NCBI GenBank assembly: GCA_024336345.1
Contig: JANFOG010000002.1
Location: 1,798,001 to 1,862,000, forward strand
Direction of reading: 5' to 3'
Length of the DNA stretch: 64,000 nucleotides
Source of the DNA: Mariannaea sp. PMI_226
Taxonomy: Eukaryota; Ascomycota; Sordariomycetes; Hypocreales; Nectriaceae
Shown here: positions 1 to 11,574 of the stretch, one piece after another
How positions within the stretch are numbered: the stretch's first letter is position 1
Layout of the letters: each line of letters starts with the position of its first letter
The notes under the pieces: generated by a model
Told to the model about the DNA's origin: nothing
The model's database searches: none
Seen by the model: the letters and a program-made list of their open reading frames with translations, nothing else
Program-made: the position numbers and the translations under genes

Positions 1-806
1 TTGCAATACGCTGGTCGATATTACGTGAGAGGTAACGTCGGGAGGCGCAAAGGTCGCGTTGAGGGTAGCAAGTGAAGGACGGTTGCGCGAGGAAGAAGGG
101 AGGGGAAAAAATGTCGCGAGGTTGTGTCGAGGTTCAAGGAAGAGACCGTGATGTGCCCTTCTCGGCCCTTGATATGAATGCGCCGCCCTGAACGAGTCCA
201 GCTCTTTTGGTAATCTTTTTTTGTCATTAAACCACAATCATCTCGGTCACATCCGAAATGGTGCCCATCAGTCGTTAGAAAGAGTACAGCGCGTTGTCGT
301 GGAGCCAAGCAACCGTAGCTCTACCGTAAGAAGGAAGGTGCCGCGAGTCTTTGGTCGGGGGAGGACATGTTAACAGGCGTTCTGGTGTATAGGAGAGGAA
401 TAGCAATACATCGCACCACCAGAAAAGGGAGAGGGGAGGCGTTGTGTTGATCAAATTTGGGTGATGATGCCATTTCCGGATATAGGGCTGCGAGGTACAC
501 GACAACCACAGTTCAGTCGTCAATAGGATTCCTCTGCTGTTGCTGGTCGAAATAAGAAAGGAAGAACAAGATAAGAAACAAAAAATGGTGGTGATATGAT
601 GCTATTTTCGAAGAAAGGGGGAGGAGGTGAGGAGAGAGGATGCTCGTCATCATGTCGTCTGGTATCGTCCTTGGGGAAAACAGAAGCCTCGCGGCAAGTC
701 AGATCTGGAACTGCCCCAGGTCGTTTCTGCCAAACCCGACCCCGGCAAATCGCACAGAACACGCAAAACAAAACTCAACGAGTGTGTGGATGACCTGATA
801 ACTCAA
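1..806. other. Intergenic, no gene seen
   Basis: Only short overlapping open frames without recognisable protein character are present. The right end probably contains the 3' UTR of the KH-domain gene, whose stop codon lies at 807-809. No RNA gene or repeat was recognised. Confidence 0.6.
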
Positions 807-2053
807 TTACTCGGCCTCCTGAAGCTGGCTTCGTCGCATCTTCTCAGCTTCGAGGTTCTCGTACAGGAGGAATAGTGCCGACTCGTTGGCCTTAGCTGTG
901 CCCATGATAGTGAACATACGTTCACCAGTCTCATCATGAGGAGCCTGAATCAAGAAATATTAGTTTGGACTAAAGGGACCATATCCAAGTCGTTACAAAG
1001 CGTTGCTTACCTTGGCAATGGAGATGCGAGCACCAGAAGTTTTGCGAATCTCGCTGATCTTGCTGCCAGCGCGACCGATAATGCATCCAACCATGTCTGC
1101 GGGAATGCTAATGTTCTGTGTCTGAATCTCTTCTCCGTTCTCATCGTGAGTAGGGGGACCACGGAGGGCAGCGTCAGAATCAGAGCGGCGGTTGTATGGG
1201 CGCGAGCTGCCATTGCTGAAATCGGCGCCGTTGCCCGTTCGCATCACGCGAGGGCTGCCGCCATAATCGCTTCTGCCCGAACCAGAGGTGTATCCGGTAC
1301 CACTGCTAACACCACCGCTAGTAGTTGAGGTCTGGGTGCGAACAACAGGGTTGTAGAGTACGGTCCCAGTACCACGCTGCCAGTCATCAACCAAGCACTT
1401 GCAGATTTCCCACACGGCTCGCTGAATGCCCTCAGGAGTACCCTGAACTTCAACTATCCTCTCAGTGGATTGAGGAAGCATCTCTTTTTGTGCGACCATA
1501 CGAACGCCTGAAGCATCTTGAATGTGCTTAATCTTCAAACCTTGTCTTCCAATGATAGTCCCCATTTGGTTATGAGAGATAAGGAGCTTGATAGCTACGC
1601 GCAAAGAGAGTTAGTAAAATCGGGAGAATATGCGCGTTGGGGGCTGGGCGTACGATGAGTGCCATTGTTCTGGACGATGCCCCCCATGCCCATAGCAGGG
1701 GCGCCCTCAAGAAGAGCTCGAGCTACAATGGCATAGGCGCGAGAGATTGCATCACAGCCACCAGTGATGGTTAGGACACGGTCGTGAACACCCTGTACCA
1801 CCTTGCTGACGCCAGCCTTGACGCCGGTCTCATCCCTGAGGTCAGCCACATTCTTGCCGCCCTTGCCAATAATGACACCGGCTTCCTTGGAAGACACAAT
1901 AGCGCGGAGGGTTAACTGAGCCTGGGCGTACTCCTCGTCCGTCTTAGGGGCGGGCTCGCCGTCGGGACCAAGACGGTCTTCCAAGCGAAGTTGATCCATG
2001 GGGTCGAGGAGGTCGCTGCCGTTGGGGGGGAGGGTATCCTGAGGGGCCGACAT
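807..2053 (-). CDS. rnc1: Triple KH-domain RNA-binding protein (Rnc1/PCBP-like)
   Basis: Predicted RNA-binding protein of the poly(rC)-binding/hnRNP K family, close in layout to fission yeast Rnc1 and budding yeast Pbp2/Hek2. These proteins bind C/U-rich mRNA and affect its stability or localisation. Three exons were derived: 2053-1654, 1594-1011 and 944-807, giving 373 residues. The introns have GTACGC and GTAAGC donors and TAG/CAG acceptors, and the frame is continuous. Each of the three KH domains has its GXXG loop: GKGG at residues 63-66, GRQG at about 149-152, and GRAG in the third domain. KH3 is completed by the last exon (APHDETGERMFTIMGT). A Gly/Ser/Thr-rich linker separates KH2 and KH3. 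The start is the first ATG before an acidic leader. Family assignment is firm; the specific mRNA targets are unknown. Confidence 0.93.
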
Positions 2054-5000
2054 GGTGAAAGATTGGTATGAGTTAGGTTGGAAAGGAAGTTAGAAGAGAA
2101 GTTGTAGGGGCGAGGCGTAGTGTCGAGAAAGGGACTGAAGAGAGAATAAGATCCCGGGCGAATCTATCAAGTGTTAGTGGTGCTTATTCGAAACAGAGAT
2201 CGTAGTTCCATGCACGCGAGCACGCGTCTCTCGGATTGGTGAAATTCAACTGTCGCTCTTTTGCAAGTGACAGCTAGTGGCGCGCAAGCAAGCCAGAGAT
2301 GGCAGGAGCTGAGCGAAAACGTCATAACAGTAAAAAAAAGAGGCATAGCTGCAAATAACGAGTATGAAAACTGACCTTAATGTTAACGCTGGGAGAGGCG
2401 AGGATGCTTGTTAGGTAAGCGGGGGAGGTGGGATGGGAGTAGTGTGTCGCAGTGGTGATTTTTTCCCTGCGGTGTTCGCGAGGCGGGATGGCGGGGTCAG
2501 AGGGTCGCGAGCACTGAAGTCGAAGGATGTCCACAGGGGCACGTTTTGCTGGTCGCGGGTGAGCGATAGGTAGAGAAGTGGGTGTTGGAAGAAGGGTCGG
2601 GTTTGCTAGGTGAGCGGGGAAGAAGGGATGGGAAGGGGGAGGAGAGAGGAGGGAAGACGGGTGAACGAGGTTCTGAGGAGGAAGATGAGAGAAGGGTGGG
2701 TAGAGGTTGGAGGTTGGAGAGGAAGAGATGGTCAGGTTAAGGTGAGATGGGTTGAGTTGGGAACAGAGGGGGGGGAGACAAGAGGAGGGCAGAAGTGAAA
2801 GACTGGGCCAAGGCCACGCACAAGAGTGAATGACCCAGCCGGCGAAGAGTGACCCAGGTATGCAGTTGCCAGTCAAAGAGAGACGGGATGCTCTGGCCAC
2901 CGCGCTAAATGCACCTCCCCCTGCTTGCCGTGTCAAGTACTTCCTTGTACATCACAAATTCTACGGCACAAGATACATACAGGTAACTTGATACCTAGGC
3001 CGGCGCAGGCAGTGGCGGCATTTGGTAAGAAGAGAACCTGCTTGGGAGCGTCTCTCAATGTAGCAGTACGCACTTTCTTTCAAACGTGTGTCCATGGTAA
3101 GGGTTACCTGCTGACCAGGCGGACTTGGCGGGGTTGCCCACGTACCTCATACTTCCGTACTTTCTAACATCCCAAAAACTGCGACTGTTACTCGTCCGCA
3201 AGTCTCCATCCACATCCCCCCTTGCCAACATCACACACCACACAATAATATAAGGTAGCTCTGAGATGTAGTGACCTACATACACGCACACACATTTATT
3301 ACAGACCACCAGTCGATTGGAAATGCAGCTCAGGATTCTCGTCACCTTGATAGGTACGTATCTGGTATCCCAGCACCAGAAGAACTCCCGGAGACCTGTT
3401 CCCCGGCCCGTCCATTCAAATTGTAGATATATTCATCAGAATAGGCACACTACTACTTTGGTATTATAAGTAGTTGCATTGTAGCTTACCTGATCAAACT
3501 GATCAGTTGGTAGCAAAATGTGCTTCTCGATTGATGGCGAAAGGCGGGGAACACCCACACCCTGCTCGCTGCGTTGTGCTGTGCCCTGGACGGTTGCTGG
3601 CAGGTAGGTACCTCTGGGTACCACTTTTCGGAGTGCCAGTTAAGCACAAAGGAGGCAAACCGTTGCTGGGGGGCACGGGACAGGAACAGACGGCATTTGG
3701 CTCACTACTGCCTGCCACTCTCCCCAGGGTTAGTCTACGTGGTAGACCAATAAGGTAGGTATCTCGGCATGGTAAGGTTGGTACTTGCGCATCAAGAGGC
3801 TCAAGCACTTTCCCGCCTTGTGCCTGCCATATTCTATAATAGTATCTTGAAACGGGGACAGAAGGCAGGGCAGGGCACATATGGCAATCGCCATCAGGTT
3901 AGTAAGGTACCTAGGTAGGCACAGGTCTCCTCTGTTGATGCAAGCGTCATCTTTCCCTCCCGATTGTTTTACTATGCATGCCCTTCATGTGCCTGGTGTC
4001 GCTGCTGGAGGGAAGACAGATGTCGCATGCCTGCCTACCTTCCTAGGTACTGATGAAAGCAAGCTCGGAGGGTAATTGTGCCCTGTCTTATCGACGCGGT
4101 AATTCTATAAGCACACACCATCCATACCGCTCCCCCCCGGACTGTAAGGCACCTCGGTTTTGGTGCACAGATGTCTCCTGATTGGACCTTTCCGACGACG
4201 CTGTCACATCTGCCATTGCTATCCCACCTCGTTCTACCGTTCTCCCGACGAGATTTGAGGAGGTAAGAACTAGAGGTGGTCGGGAAATGAACCGAGTACC
4301 TACCCATTATCAGAACACTAAATACGCTCCTTTCACCTCATCTCACTTGAGTGCGCACAACGCCTGACGCAACATGAAGGCAATATAACAGCGTTGATAG
4401 GATTCTCAGCAACTCCGCAACCCCTCATTTACCAACCTGCTTCTCCGGCTGAGCCGAAGCTCACAAGACGAGGTTCGCACACCTGGATACCTAGCCTCTG
4501 GTTTGTATACGTGGTCCTAAATGGCATCGCCCCCCTGTGCAAAGCACCAGGGATAGCTCTGCCTGCCTGGCTTGGAAATTGTATCGTCACTTGTCTCTCG
4601 CCTGGGCCATTGGGTTTCTCGTCGGATGTCGTACGTCGTCGTATTGGTTGACTGATAGGTTGAACAACAGATTGGCCTTGCAACCTATATCAGGTACACG
4701 AGTCTATCATGTATATTTGAGGGAGCATTCCCCGCAGGCCACCAATGGGCGACAAGAAAGACGCTGAAAATCCGTTGGTAAGTGACTGTGATTCATCTGC
4801 AACGGCAGTTCTTTACACAAGAGGTGCCACTCAGGAATCCTGTTTTATATAGTCAAATGTGACAAGCACAGTAGTGCTAGGGTTTCCCCACCCTCGCCTG
4901 TGCTGGTTCTGTTCGGAACTTTTCCTTCCAGCTTATGCGGGGCTAACTCCAGCGCCTGGGGTTGCTGAGTGCCACTTGAAACATCACTGCCGATCAAGTG

Positions 5001-5972
5001 GTCCAGGCTTCAGCCAACTATTTCAACCTCCAGCTGTATTGATGCGTCGTCGTCGTTCATCATGCATATCAGTATCTTATCTTCGACTAGATCATCAAGT
5101 CAGACTTTCCCCGCGTGCCTACTCAGACCAGTGAAACCAATTGCAAGCCTTATCCTATGGTCTCCCATCCCATTGGCCCCCTCCATCATAAATGGCTTGG
5201 TTCGGGAACCAGGGTCGATGGACGAGCAATCCCGCTCAAACTTTCTAACCTAGCGAGTCATATTATGATGCTTCATCATCGAATAGGCCCTCTCGGATGG
5301 GAGCCGATTAGCCCAATAGCAGCTCACACAACTTGGGCTAGCTTTCTGAGGACTTGGATAGGACGGGCGCAGCTGAAGACCTGCCCACACAACAAAGACC
5401 CTTCTCTTTGTCACCTGCAGGGTCAAGACGGTTCTTGCGCCTACCAGATGTTAGCTCCTTCCTCTATGCTGTGCGACTCTAATTTCGCATCCCATGGTTG
5501 CGAGAAGCACTTTTCAAGCGCTACTATTCATCGTTGCTCTGAACTTATGGTAATACTTATTACAACGCTGGGTTCATTGTTTGAATGGGCTCTCGACGTC
5601 CTTGTCATCAATCGAAGCTAGTGCCTCAGTAAGTTAAATCCTCTTGGGACTTTCTTCATGTCGGTGTAATACTGTGGTACGCACTTTTGGTATCTATGGA
5701 ATTCATGAATGATGAGGAGGGTCAACTGCAAGAGGACGGATAGATTCTATCATCGGTTCATCATGGGTAGATAATCGCATTAGGCTTTACAGATGTACAT
5801 GTTCATTGCTACAACGCTGATCGAGAGTGGGTAACTTGGCTACATTGTATCATGTTGAGGAGAGCGATAAGTGTCATTTATATGTATTCCAAAGAAAATA
5901 CAGGTTTATATATGACAAGTCTTGATTATCTGAATGCATAGATACAACAGTTGCCTAAATCTAGTCTCGCCA
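2054..5972. other. Long intergenic stretch without a recognised gene
   Basis: The left part (about 2054-2400) is likely the promoter and leader of the KH gene. The rest holds only short frames. The longest, at 5115-5621, begins at GTG, has no intron logic and shows no domain. Words of the TACCTAGGTA type occur at about 3905-3920 and 4041-4050. The right end is the 3' flank of the gene ending at 5973. No RNA gene or transposon remnant was recognised. Confidence 0.55.
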
Positions 5973-8111
5973 TCATCGTTGCCGTAGCATCTTCTCGTGC
6001 TGTACCCAAAAGTTCTTACACGCCTTGTGTCCCCAGTGCTCTACCCACCATTCTCCAAAGCTATCTTCTACCTCGTAGTCCACCTTCGCTACCCGCTCTT
6101 CCCTTTTCAGTCCACAGATGACGCAAGGCTTGGGCGCCGTAGGTACCATTTTAGCTGTTTGGATCTGCATATTCTCACTTATCTCGGGGACCCGAAGCGT
6201 TGGGCCCTTACCAGCTGTCTTGGCCGCGGCCACAGCGGATCGGAGCCGGCCAACCTGGCCCCGCCATACGGCCACGACATCGGCGGCCTCGCGGTCCTCA
6301 CGTGCCGATTGGGTCTTGTCAACGCCAGCGAGCTTCATACCCTTGCTACCAGCGGCGGATATGGACATGCTCTTAGCGAGAATCTTATCGCGGTGCCAGC
6401 GTTGTTTGCGACCGGCAATGACACGCGCGGCCGTGGTGGCCAGGAGGATGTAGCCCTCGACAAAGTCTATAGCCTTGGGGTCCGAGAGGATACGTTGCTT
6501 GATAGATACTGACTTGCTCGAGATGGGCTTGAATAGGGCATCGCCTGTGTTGAGCAGCTCTGGGAACACGGAGAGGATAACCGAAGGGGGCGGCACATTA
6601 ATCGGAGGCGGGACGTCATCGCTCAGCTCGGACCTTGAGCTTGTGATATTATCGGCAGTATCCCAATCCCAATTTTCCGGAGGCATCGTAGAGTCAATAT
6701 CTGGTACTGATTGGGGCTTATTCTCGGATTTCTTTTCAGATTTCTTTTCAGATTTCTTTTCAGGTTTTGGCTCGGGTTTCGTCTTATCCTTTGTGGGAAA
6801 GTCGTCCCAGGCGCCCCATCCATCGTCGTCATTGTAGGGTTCTTGTTTAGCTCCCACTGTGTCCTCTACGTAAGTTGGCCATGCCGTGACTGGCGAGGCG
6901 GACCTAAGGTTATCACTCGTAGGTGCGGAACCCGTAGGAGTCTTGACAACCAGGTTGGGGAATGGGTTTCTGTCCTGAAAAGATGGTGATTTTGGCGGTT
7001 GCGGGTAATTATTAGTTGTCGAGCCAAATGCCAGAGATCCAAGGAGTTGGCTTGGAGGCGCTTTGTTTCTGGATGCTGGCGGTGCAACTGGTACTGGGTC
7101 GCCCAACGAGAGGAGGTCCATTGAAGGGGGAGGCGGTGAGGTCATCATTGGACCAGGATTCGAGGGGGTTGGGTTGGAAGTGGGCGCCGGAGCAACAGTC
7201 TCGAAATCACCAAATTCATCATTGTCCTCTTCCTCATCCCCTTCAGCAACTTGCAACTCGAAATCCTCGGCATCGAAAAGGACACTTGGATCGCTTGGTC
7301 CGGTCCTGAGTTTGGGCCTAACCCTCAACGGAGGTACGGCACTATGCAACGTCTGTTGCGCTGGCTTACGATCTTGCTGGGCATCTGGTTGTTGAGTTGA
7401 CTTCGGGCGTAGCTGTTGCTGCGAGGGTCCAGCATCAACCAAATGGTTAGATATGAGGTCAAGCGTAGAGGCACGGACTCGGTTATTGACTGGCTCCCCT
7501 TGTGAGATGGCTGGCTTCGGAGCCAAGACAGGAGCTGTAGATGTGCTCGGCCAGGCTATTGATGATGGAATGCCGGACACGGAAGGTGCAGCGTGGACCT
7601 GCCCTTGCCAGTTTATCGACGATGGTGTATTCGAGAGTGGCGCTGTAGTCTGAGATAGGTTCTGCCAAGCTATGGGACTCGACACGCTGGTGGCTATCGT
7701 GTGAGTCTGAGTTTGAGTCTGAACTTGAGCCTGAGCCTGAGCTGGCGCTACGGCGCCAGTGGAGGGATGGGCTACCTCAAAGTCTCCCCAGCCATCATCA
7801 TCCTCGTCTGCCACCACTGGGGGCTGTGACAAGGCCACGGGAGCTGGCGGAGTTGAGAAATTGCTCCAAGAGCTTGTGCCCGAGGACTGTGGTTGCAGAA
7901 TGGACCAAGACGACGTGGTCTGGGTTGGCGGAGATGTCACAGTTGAGCCATAGCCTCCGGTACTGAATAAGTCGAAGGGCTCTTTAGGTGATGCCGTCTG
8001 TAGAGGGTGTTGTGGTGGACGGTATGATTGTGGTTGAGATTGAGGTTTTGCTGAAGGTGGCGGTGGGTTGTTGGACAAGTCACTGAACTCGGCAAACAAA
8101 TCAGCGGACAT
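5973..8111 (-). CDS. Disordered protein with gamma-ear-binding WGDF/FGDF motifs and C-terminal zinc-binding segment
   Basis: An uncharacterised protein of 712 residues in one exon. The open frame extends upstream, but the ATG at 8111 (MSADLFAEFSDL) is the natural start, because the upstream extension is low-complexity and lacks protein character. The N-terminal 450 residues are Pro/Ser/Gln-rich. They carry acidic aromatic motifs: DDGWGDFE (about 105-112), DEFGDFE (about 295) and DDGWGAWDDF (about 428). WGDF and FGDF fit the aromatic-Gly-Asp-aromatic consensus bound by the ear domains of gamma-adaptin and GGAs, as in aftiphilin and gamma-synergin. A Lys/Glu/Ser repeat follows. A conserved-looking helical region (about 510-650) then leads to CVIC...WGHKAC, a possible C2HC zinc site near the C-terminus. 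I infer a clathrin/AP-1 trafficking accessory role; no enzymatic domain is seen. Confidence 0.75.
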   Translation of the reverse strand: MSADLFAEFSDLSNNPPPPSAKPQSQPQSYRPPQHPLQTASPKEPFDLFSTGGYGSTVTSPPTQTTSSWSILQPQSSGTSSWSNFSTPPAPVALSQPPVVADEDDDGWGDFEVAHPSTGAVAPAQAQAQVQTQTQTHTIATSVSSPIAWQNLSQTTAPLSNTPSSINWQGQVHAAPSVSGIPSSIAWPSTSTAPVLAPKPAISQGEPVNNRVRASTLDLISNHLVDAGPSQQQLRPKSTQQPDAQQDRKPAQQTLHSAVPPLRVRPKLRTGPSDPSVLFDAEDFELQVAEGDEEEDNDEFGDFETVAPAPTSNPTPSNPGPMMTSPPPPSMDLLSLGDPVPVAPPASRNKAPPSQLLGSLAFGSTTNNYPQPPKSPSFQDRNPFPNLVVKTPTGSAPTSDNLRSASPVTAWPTYVEDTVGAKQEPYNDDDGWGAWDDFPTKDKTKPEPKPEKKSEKKSEKKSENKPQSVPDIDSTMPPENWDWDTADNITSSRSELSDDVPPPINVPPPSVILSVFPELLNTGDALFKPISSKSVSIKQRILSDPKAIDFVEGYILLATTAARVIAGRKQRWHRDKILAKSMSISAAGSKGMKLAGVDKTQSAREDREAADVVAVWRGQVGRLRSAVAAAKTAGKGPTLRVPEISENMQIQTAKMVPTAPKPCVICGLKREERVAKVDYEVEDSFGEWWVEHWGHKACKNFWVQHEKMLRQR
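6727..6762. repeat. In-frame 12-bp tandem repeat (three copies)
   Basis: The unit gatttcttttca occurs three times in a row inside the ear-motif gene. On the coding strand each copy encodes four residues (Lys/Ser/Glu/Lys). Because the unit is a multiple of three, copy-number change would preserve the frame. Confidence 0.85.
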
Positions 8112-8770
8112 AATGGCGCATTGTACCCGTTCCCGGGTCTCACGAGGTAAAGCCAGACAAACAGGGAGAAAGGGGAGGGCAAGTTCGAGAAGGATGAGAT
8201 GGTCTGAACAACTTTGGAGGGGAGGCGAAATGCGAAATGATGTTGCAGCTGAAGACGCCACAAGGCTTCCGATGAGTGGATGAGAGGCAACCCAGGTCCA
8301 TAGGTTCCAGCTTTGCTCCCATCGATTGCGAGCTGGAAGCCATACTGGAGGTGGCGTGGTTAGCGGCATGCACCCCTGAAAATTTAGGGCCCTCGACGCC
8401 CTCCAGGTCTCCCAGTCTCCATGTCTCCAGCTACTACTGCACGATAACGAGCCCGTGAGCGTCTAGCCTTTGAGTTCGGGAACGTTGGCAGTGGAGCGGG
8501 ACCCTTGGACGGGGCATGAGTCGGGTGTCAGCGAATCGCCCGCCCGCTCGTCGCCTGCTCTGCCAGCTCAGGATGGTCCGTTCGCCGAACTTTCATCCCA
8601 CCTCCGGTATCAATCCCGTTCTTTCAACGTTGCAGCCCTCGTCCTGGAACGCAGAGTCACCCATAAACGCTCTCACTTCTCTCACTTGTTCCACTTGTTC
8701 GTCTGCCGTCTGTCTCGGGGAAAGCAAGGGCCTCCCGAGTCTTGCCCTTCCAACGCAACTCTAGTTCATC
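8112..8770. promoter_or_regulatory. Divergent promoter region
   Basis: This 659-bp interval separates the starts of the ear-motif gene (-) and the TBC gene (+), so it must hold both promoters and leaders. No clear TATA box was seen. Confidence 0.5.
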
Positions 8771-11275
8771 ATGAAGTCTCTCGATGAGCTTCTGTGAGTG
8801 CCTTAATCTGAATTCACATGCGTCTCATATCTCCGCACCAAGACAAAAAGAGCTGACAACCTTTCCTTGATGCGTAGACTGAGGTTAGGACAGACTCAAG
8901 CATACGCGAAAGATCTATCTGAACTGCAGCGTGCTGTGAGGTATAATGGCCCTTCAAGCCCATGCGTTTCGGGCTGCCGCTCGATTTGTTGGAAAGTGAG
9001 TTCTTGTGAGCGTATCGGCTCTTATGCGAGTGCGCCTTCAACTCTGATATAACTGTGGTAAACTAAGAACACAAATAGATGTTCTTGCTGTCTAGCCCTA
9101 CCTCCGGTGTGAGCTGGTCTCAGAAACTGGATGAAGAACGGCAACTCTATACTGAGAGACGCGAGCATTACCTGAAGTTCATTCAACACCCGGAGGCGCT
9201 TGCTCAGGTTTCTGCCGACCCTTTGGCGGACGACCCTAATGTAAGTTTCTATTCAACTTCCGTGGGCGGGAGTTCCTTTACTAAATTAGAATCGCCACAA
9301 GTCCGCTTGGAACACTCTTCGCCAAGATGAGATCGTTCGTGCCGAGATCAAGCAGGACGTCCAAAGACTTCCCAGCGAGGCCTCATACCATGAAGAGCCA
9401 ACCCAATCCATGATTCTGGACATCCTCTTTGTGTACTGCAAACTTAACCCAGAGAGAGGCGGATACAGACAAGGAATGCATGAGCTTTTAGCGCCCATGG
9501 TCTATGCAGTTCAACAAGATGCACTTGACAGAGCGGGTGTCTCACCTACTACATCTCTTGATGAGATTTTCGTTCGGGCACTGGATGCAGATTTCATTGA
9601 AAATGATGCATTCATACTATTCTCTACACTCATGAATCATGCTCAATCATTCTATGAGCTCAAAGTCTCACAGGACGGCTCTACGGGATCTCACGAGCAG
9701 AGCTCTGCCATCGTCGAGCGGAGCAAGTTCATTCATGAAGTCTGTCTTCAAAAAGTTGATCCCGAATTAGCGACTCATCTCGCCAACATCGAAATTCTAC
9801 CGCAGATATTTCTCATGTAAGACCTGATAAGACACTCTTATTTAGAGATGCCAACTAACTTGACAAAGTCGGTGGATTCGATTACTTTTCAGCCGAGAAT
9901 TCCCATTTCAACAATCTTTGATTCTCTGGGACACGATATTCGCCGTAGACCCATCCCTAGAACTGATAGATCTCATTTGTGTGTCGATGTTAATCCGCAT
10001 TAGATGGGAGCGTAAGTTATCAATTATCGCCCTGTTTGTACCCTGTTCTAACACTGTCACGCAGTGCTAGAAGCAGACTATTCTGTCTGTTTGCAACTAC
10101 TCCTAAAGTATCCTCATCCAAGCCAGCCTCACGGACCTCATACATTTGTAGACGATGCTCTTTACCTGAGGGACCATCTCACACCATCAGGGGGCGCCTC
10201 TTTGATAATGAAATATACTGGCAGAATGCCAGCCGTAACATCTCCTTCCAGCCGTTCACAGTCTTCAACGCCAAATTTTCGGGGGTTCAACTCCATACGC
10301 GCTCGGAGATTTGGATCGAGGTCACCCTTGCCCTCGCCATCAAGGTTCATGCAGCAGCAAAGCGTAGAGGCCATATTGCAAGGAGCAGCCAAGGGAGCCA
10401 AAGGTGTATTCGAGAGGGGCGAGAAGCTAGGAATCAACCAGGCGGTAAGAGACGCTATGGGCGAGATCAAGCGCAACATCAACGAAGCTCGGCAAAACGC
10501 AATCTCGCCGAGGCAGGTCATGTATGAAGAAGACGCTGTCCGAGGGCTTGAGGCGCTAGAGAGGCGAAATCTACAGCTTGCGGCTATGCTAGAGGAGACG
10601 ATCAAAAACCTCAAGGCTGTGGTAGCGGCAAACCTGGACGACAAGGCTAAAAGCCTAGAGCTCATTGAAATTGCGGCTGCCAAGGTCCAGTTTGTAAAGA
10701 TTTACTTGGAAGACTCGTCAATGGAAGTGCCTACTCTCGATTCCCTGTTGCCATCAGAAGAGAGCCCTCAGAGCCCAGTTGGCGAAGGCAGTCCTATCGT
10801 CAACAGTTCAGATACAAATGTTCAGTCTGACTCAGTTGTTCCTCAGACGTCCGCCGGTATTGACATATCCACTCTTAAAATCTCAGGAGATTCAGCGCCG
10901 AAGGATGAGAAGTCATCTCCTCCAAGTCCCGACATCATGGACACCTCGGAAGACGATGGCGCAGCGAATTCCTCACGATCCAAGTCTGTGGCCGCTGTGG
11001 CCGCTGTTCGACCACCGGCACTAGTTCCTACCCGCTCTACATTGGCACAATCTTCTTTCTCCTGGATGCTTGAGCCTGACGATTCGGTCTCATCATCCCC
11101 TATGACAGCCAAGAAATCTTCCCCCTCCCAACAACACAAGAAGCGCGTTTCCAATACCGCCAGCCGTGAAAGAAACGCATTTTTGTTCGGCGAAGTGACG
11201 TCGAATATGGATAACCCTTTGAGCTCGGACGAAATATTTGGCTTGGAGCCGATTACAAAGGAGAAGACCCCGTAG
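8771..11275 (+). CDS. TBC-domain Rab GTPase-activating protein (TBC1D5-like)
   Basis: Predicted GTPase-activating protein for a Rab GTPase. TBC1D5, which it resembles in layout, acts on Rab7 at retromer/endosome membranes. Six exons were derived: 8771-8793, 8878-8995, 9079-9240, 9290-9816, 9869-10011 and 10065-11275, giving 727 residues with continuous frame. The TBC domain covers roughly residues 25-330. It shows the arginine-finger motif IKQDVQR (Arg127) and the glutamine-finger motif YRQG (Tyr160, Gln162), so both catalytic fingers are present. The second TBC half (IRWIRLLF...LLEADYSVCLQLLL) lies in exons 5-6. The C-terminal half is Ser/Pro-rich with one helical segment (about 430-510). 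The 23-nt first exon is easily missed. Substrate Rab is inferred only from family resemblance. Confidence 0.92.
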
Positions 11276-11574
11276 GAATGATTTGAGAGTATGCACTCTA
11301 CACGTGGCTATCTATTTCAAGTACTATCATCCTACATTTTTGAGAGCCATTCCTTGTTTTTAATGATCAGTAGTCTAATGCTCCCGATCACATCATTGAG
11401 TACCTTACTCGTTTGATGTTGGTTATCTTCTTGTATCTTAATCCAACACCTTACGAATAACTACCTCTTATCTTGTTTCATCACGGACATCCAGGATTTG
11501 TAGTCTGACCATACAAAATCCTTCCCTCTGCTGAGGAGAATACCGTGCTATTGGAAAGCCCGTGACTTGTCGAA

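Noticed and set aside
2322..2936. Minus-strand open frame of 204 codons upstream of the KH gene
   Set aside because: Low-complexity Ser/Pro/Leu sequence in leader or promoter DNA with no domain. A 5' leader intron is possible but not a coding exon.
5115..5621. Plus-strand open frame of 168 codons in the 3.9-kb gap
   Set aside because: It starts at GTG, has no domain or splice context and irregular composition.
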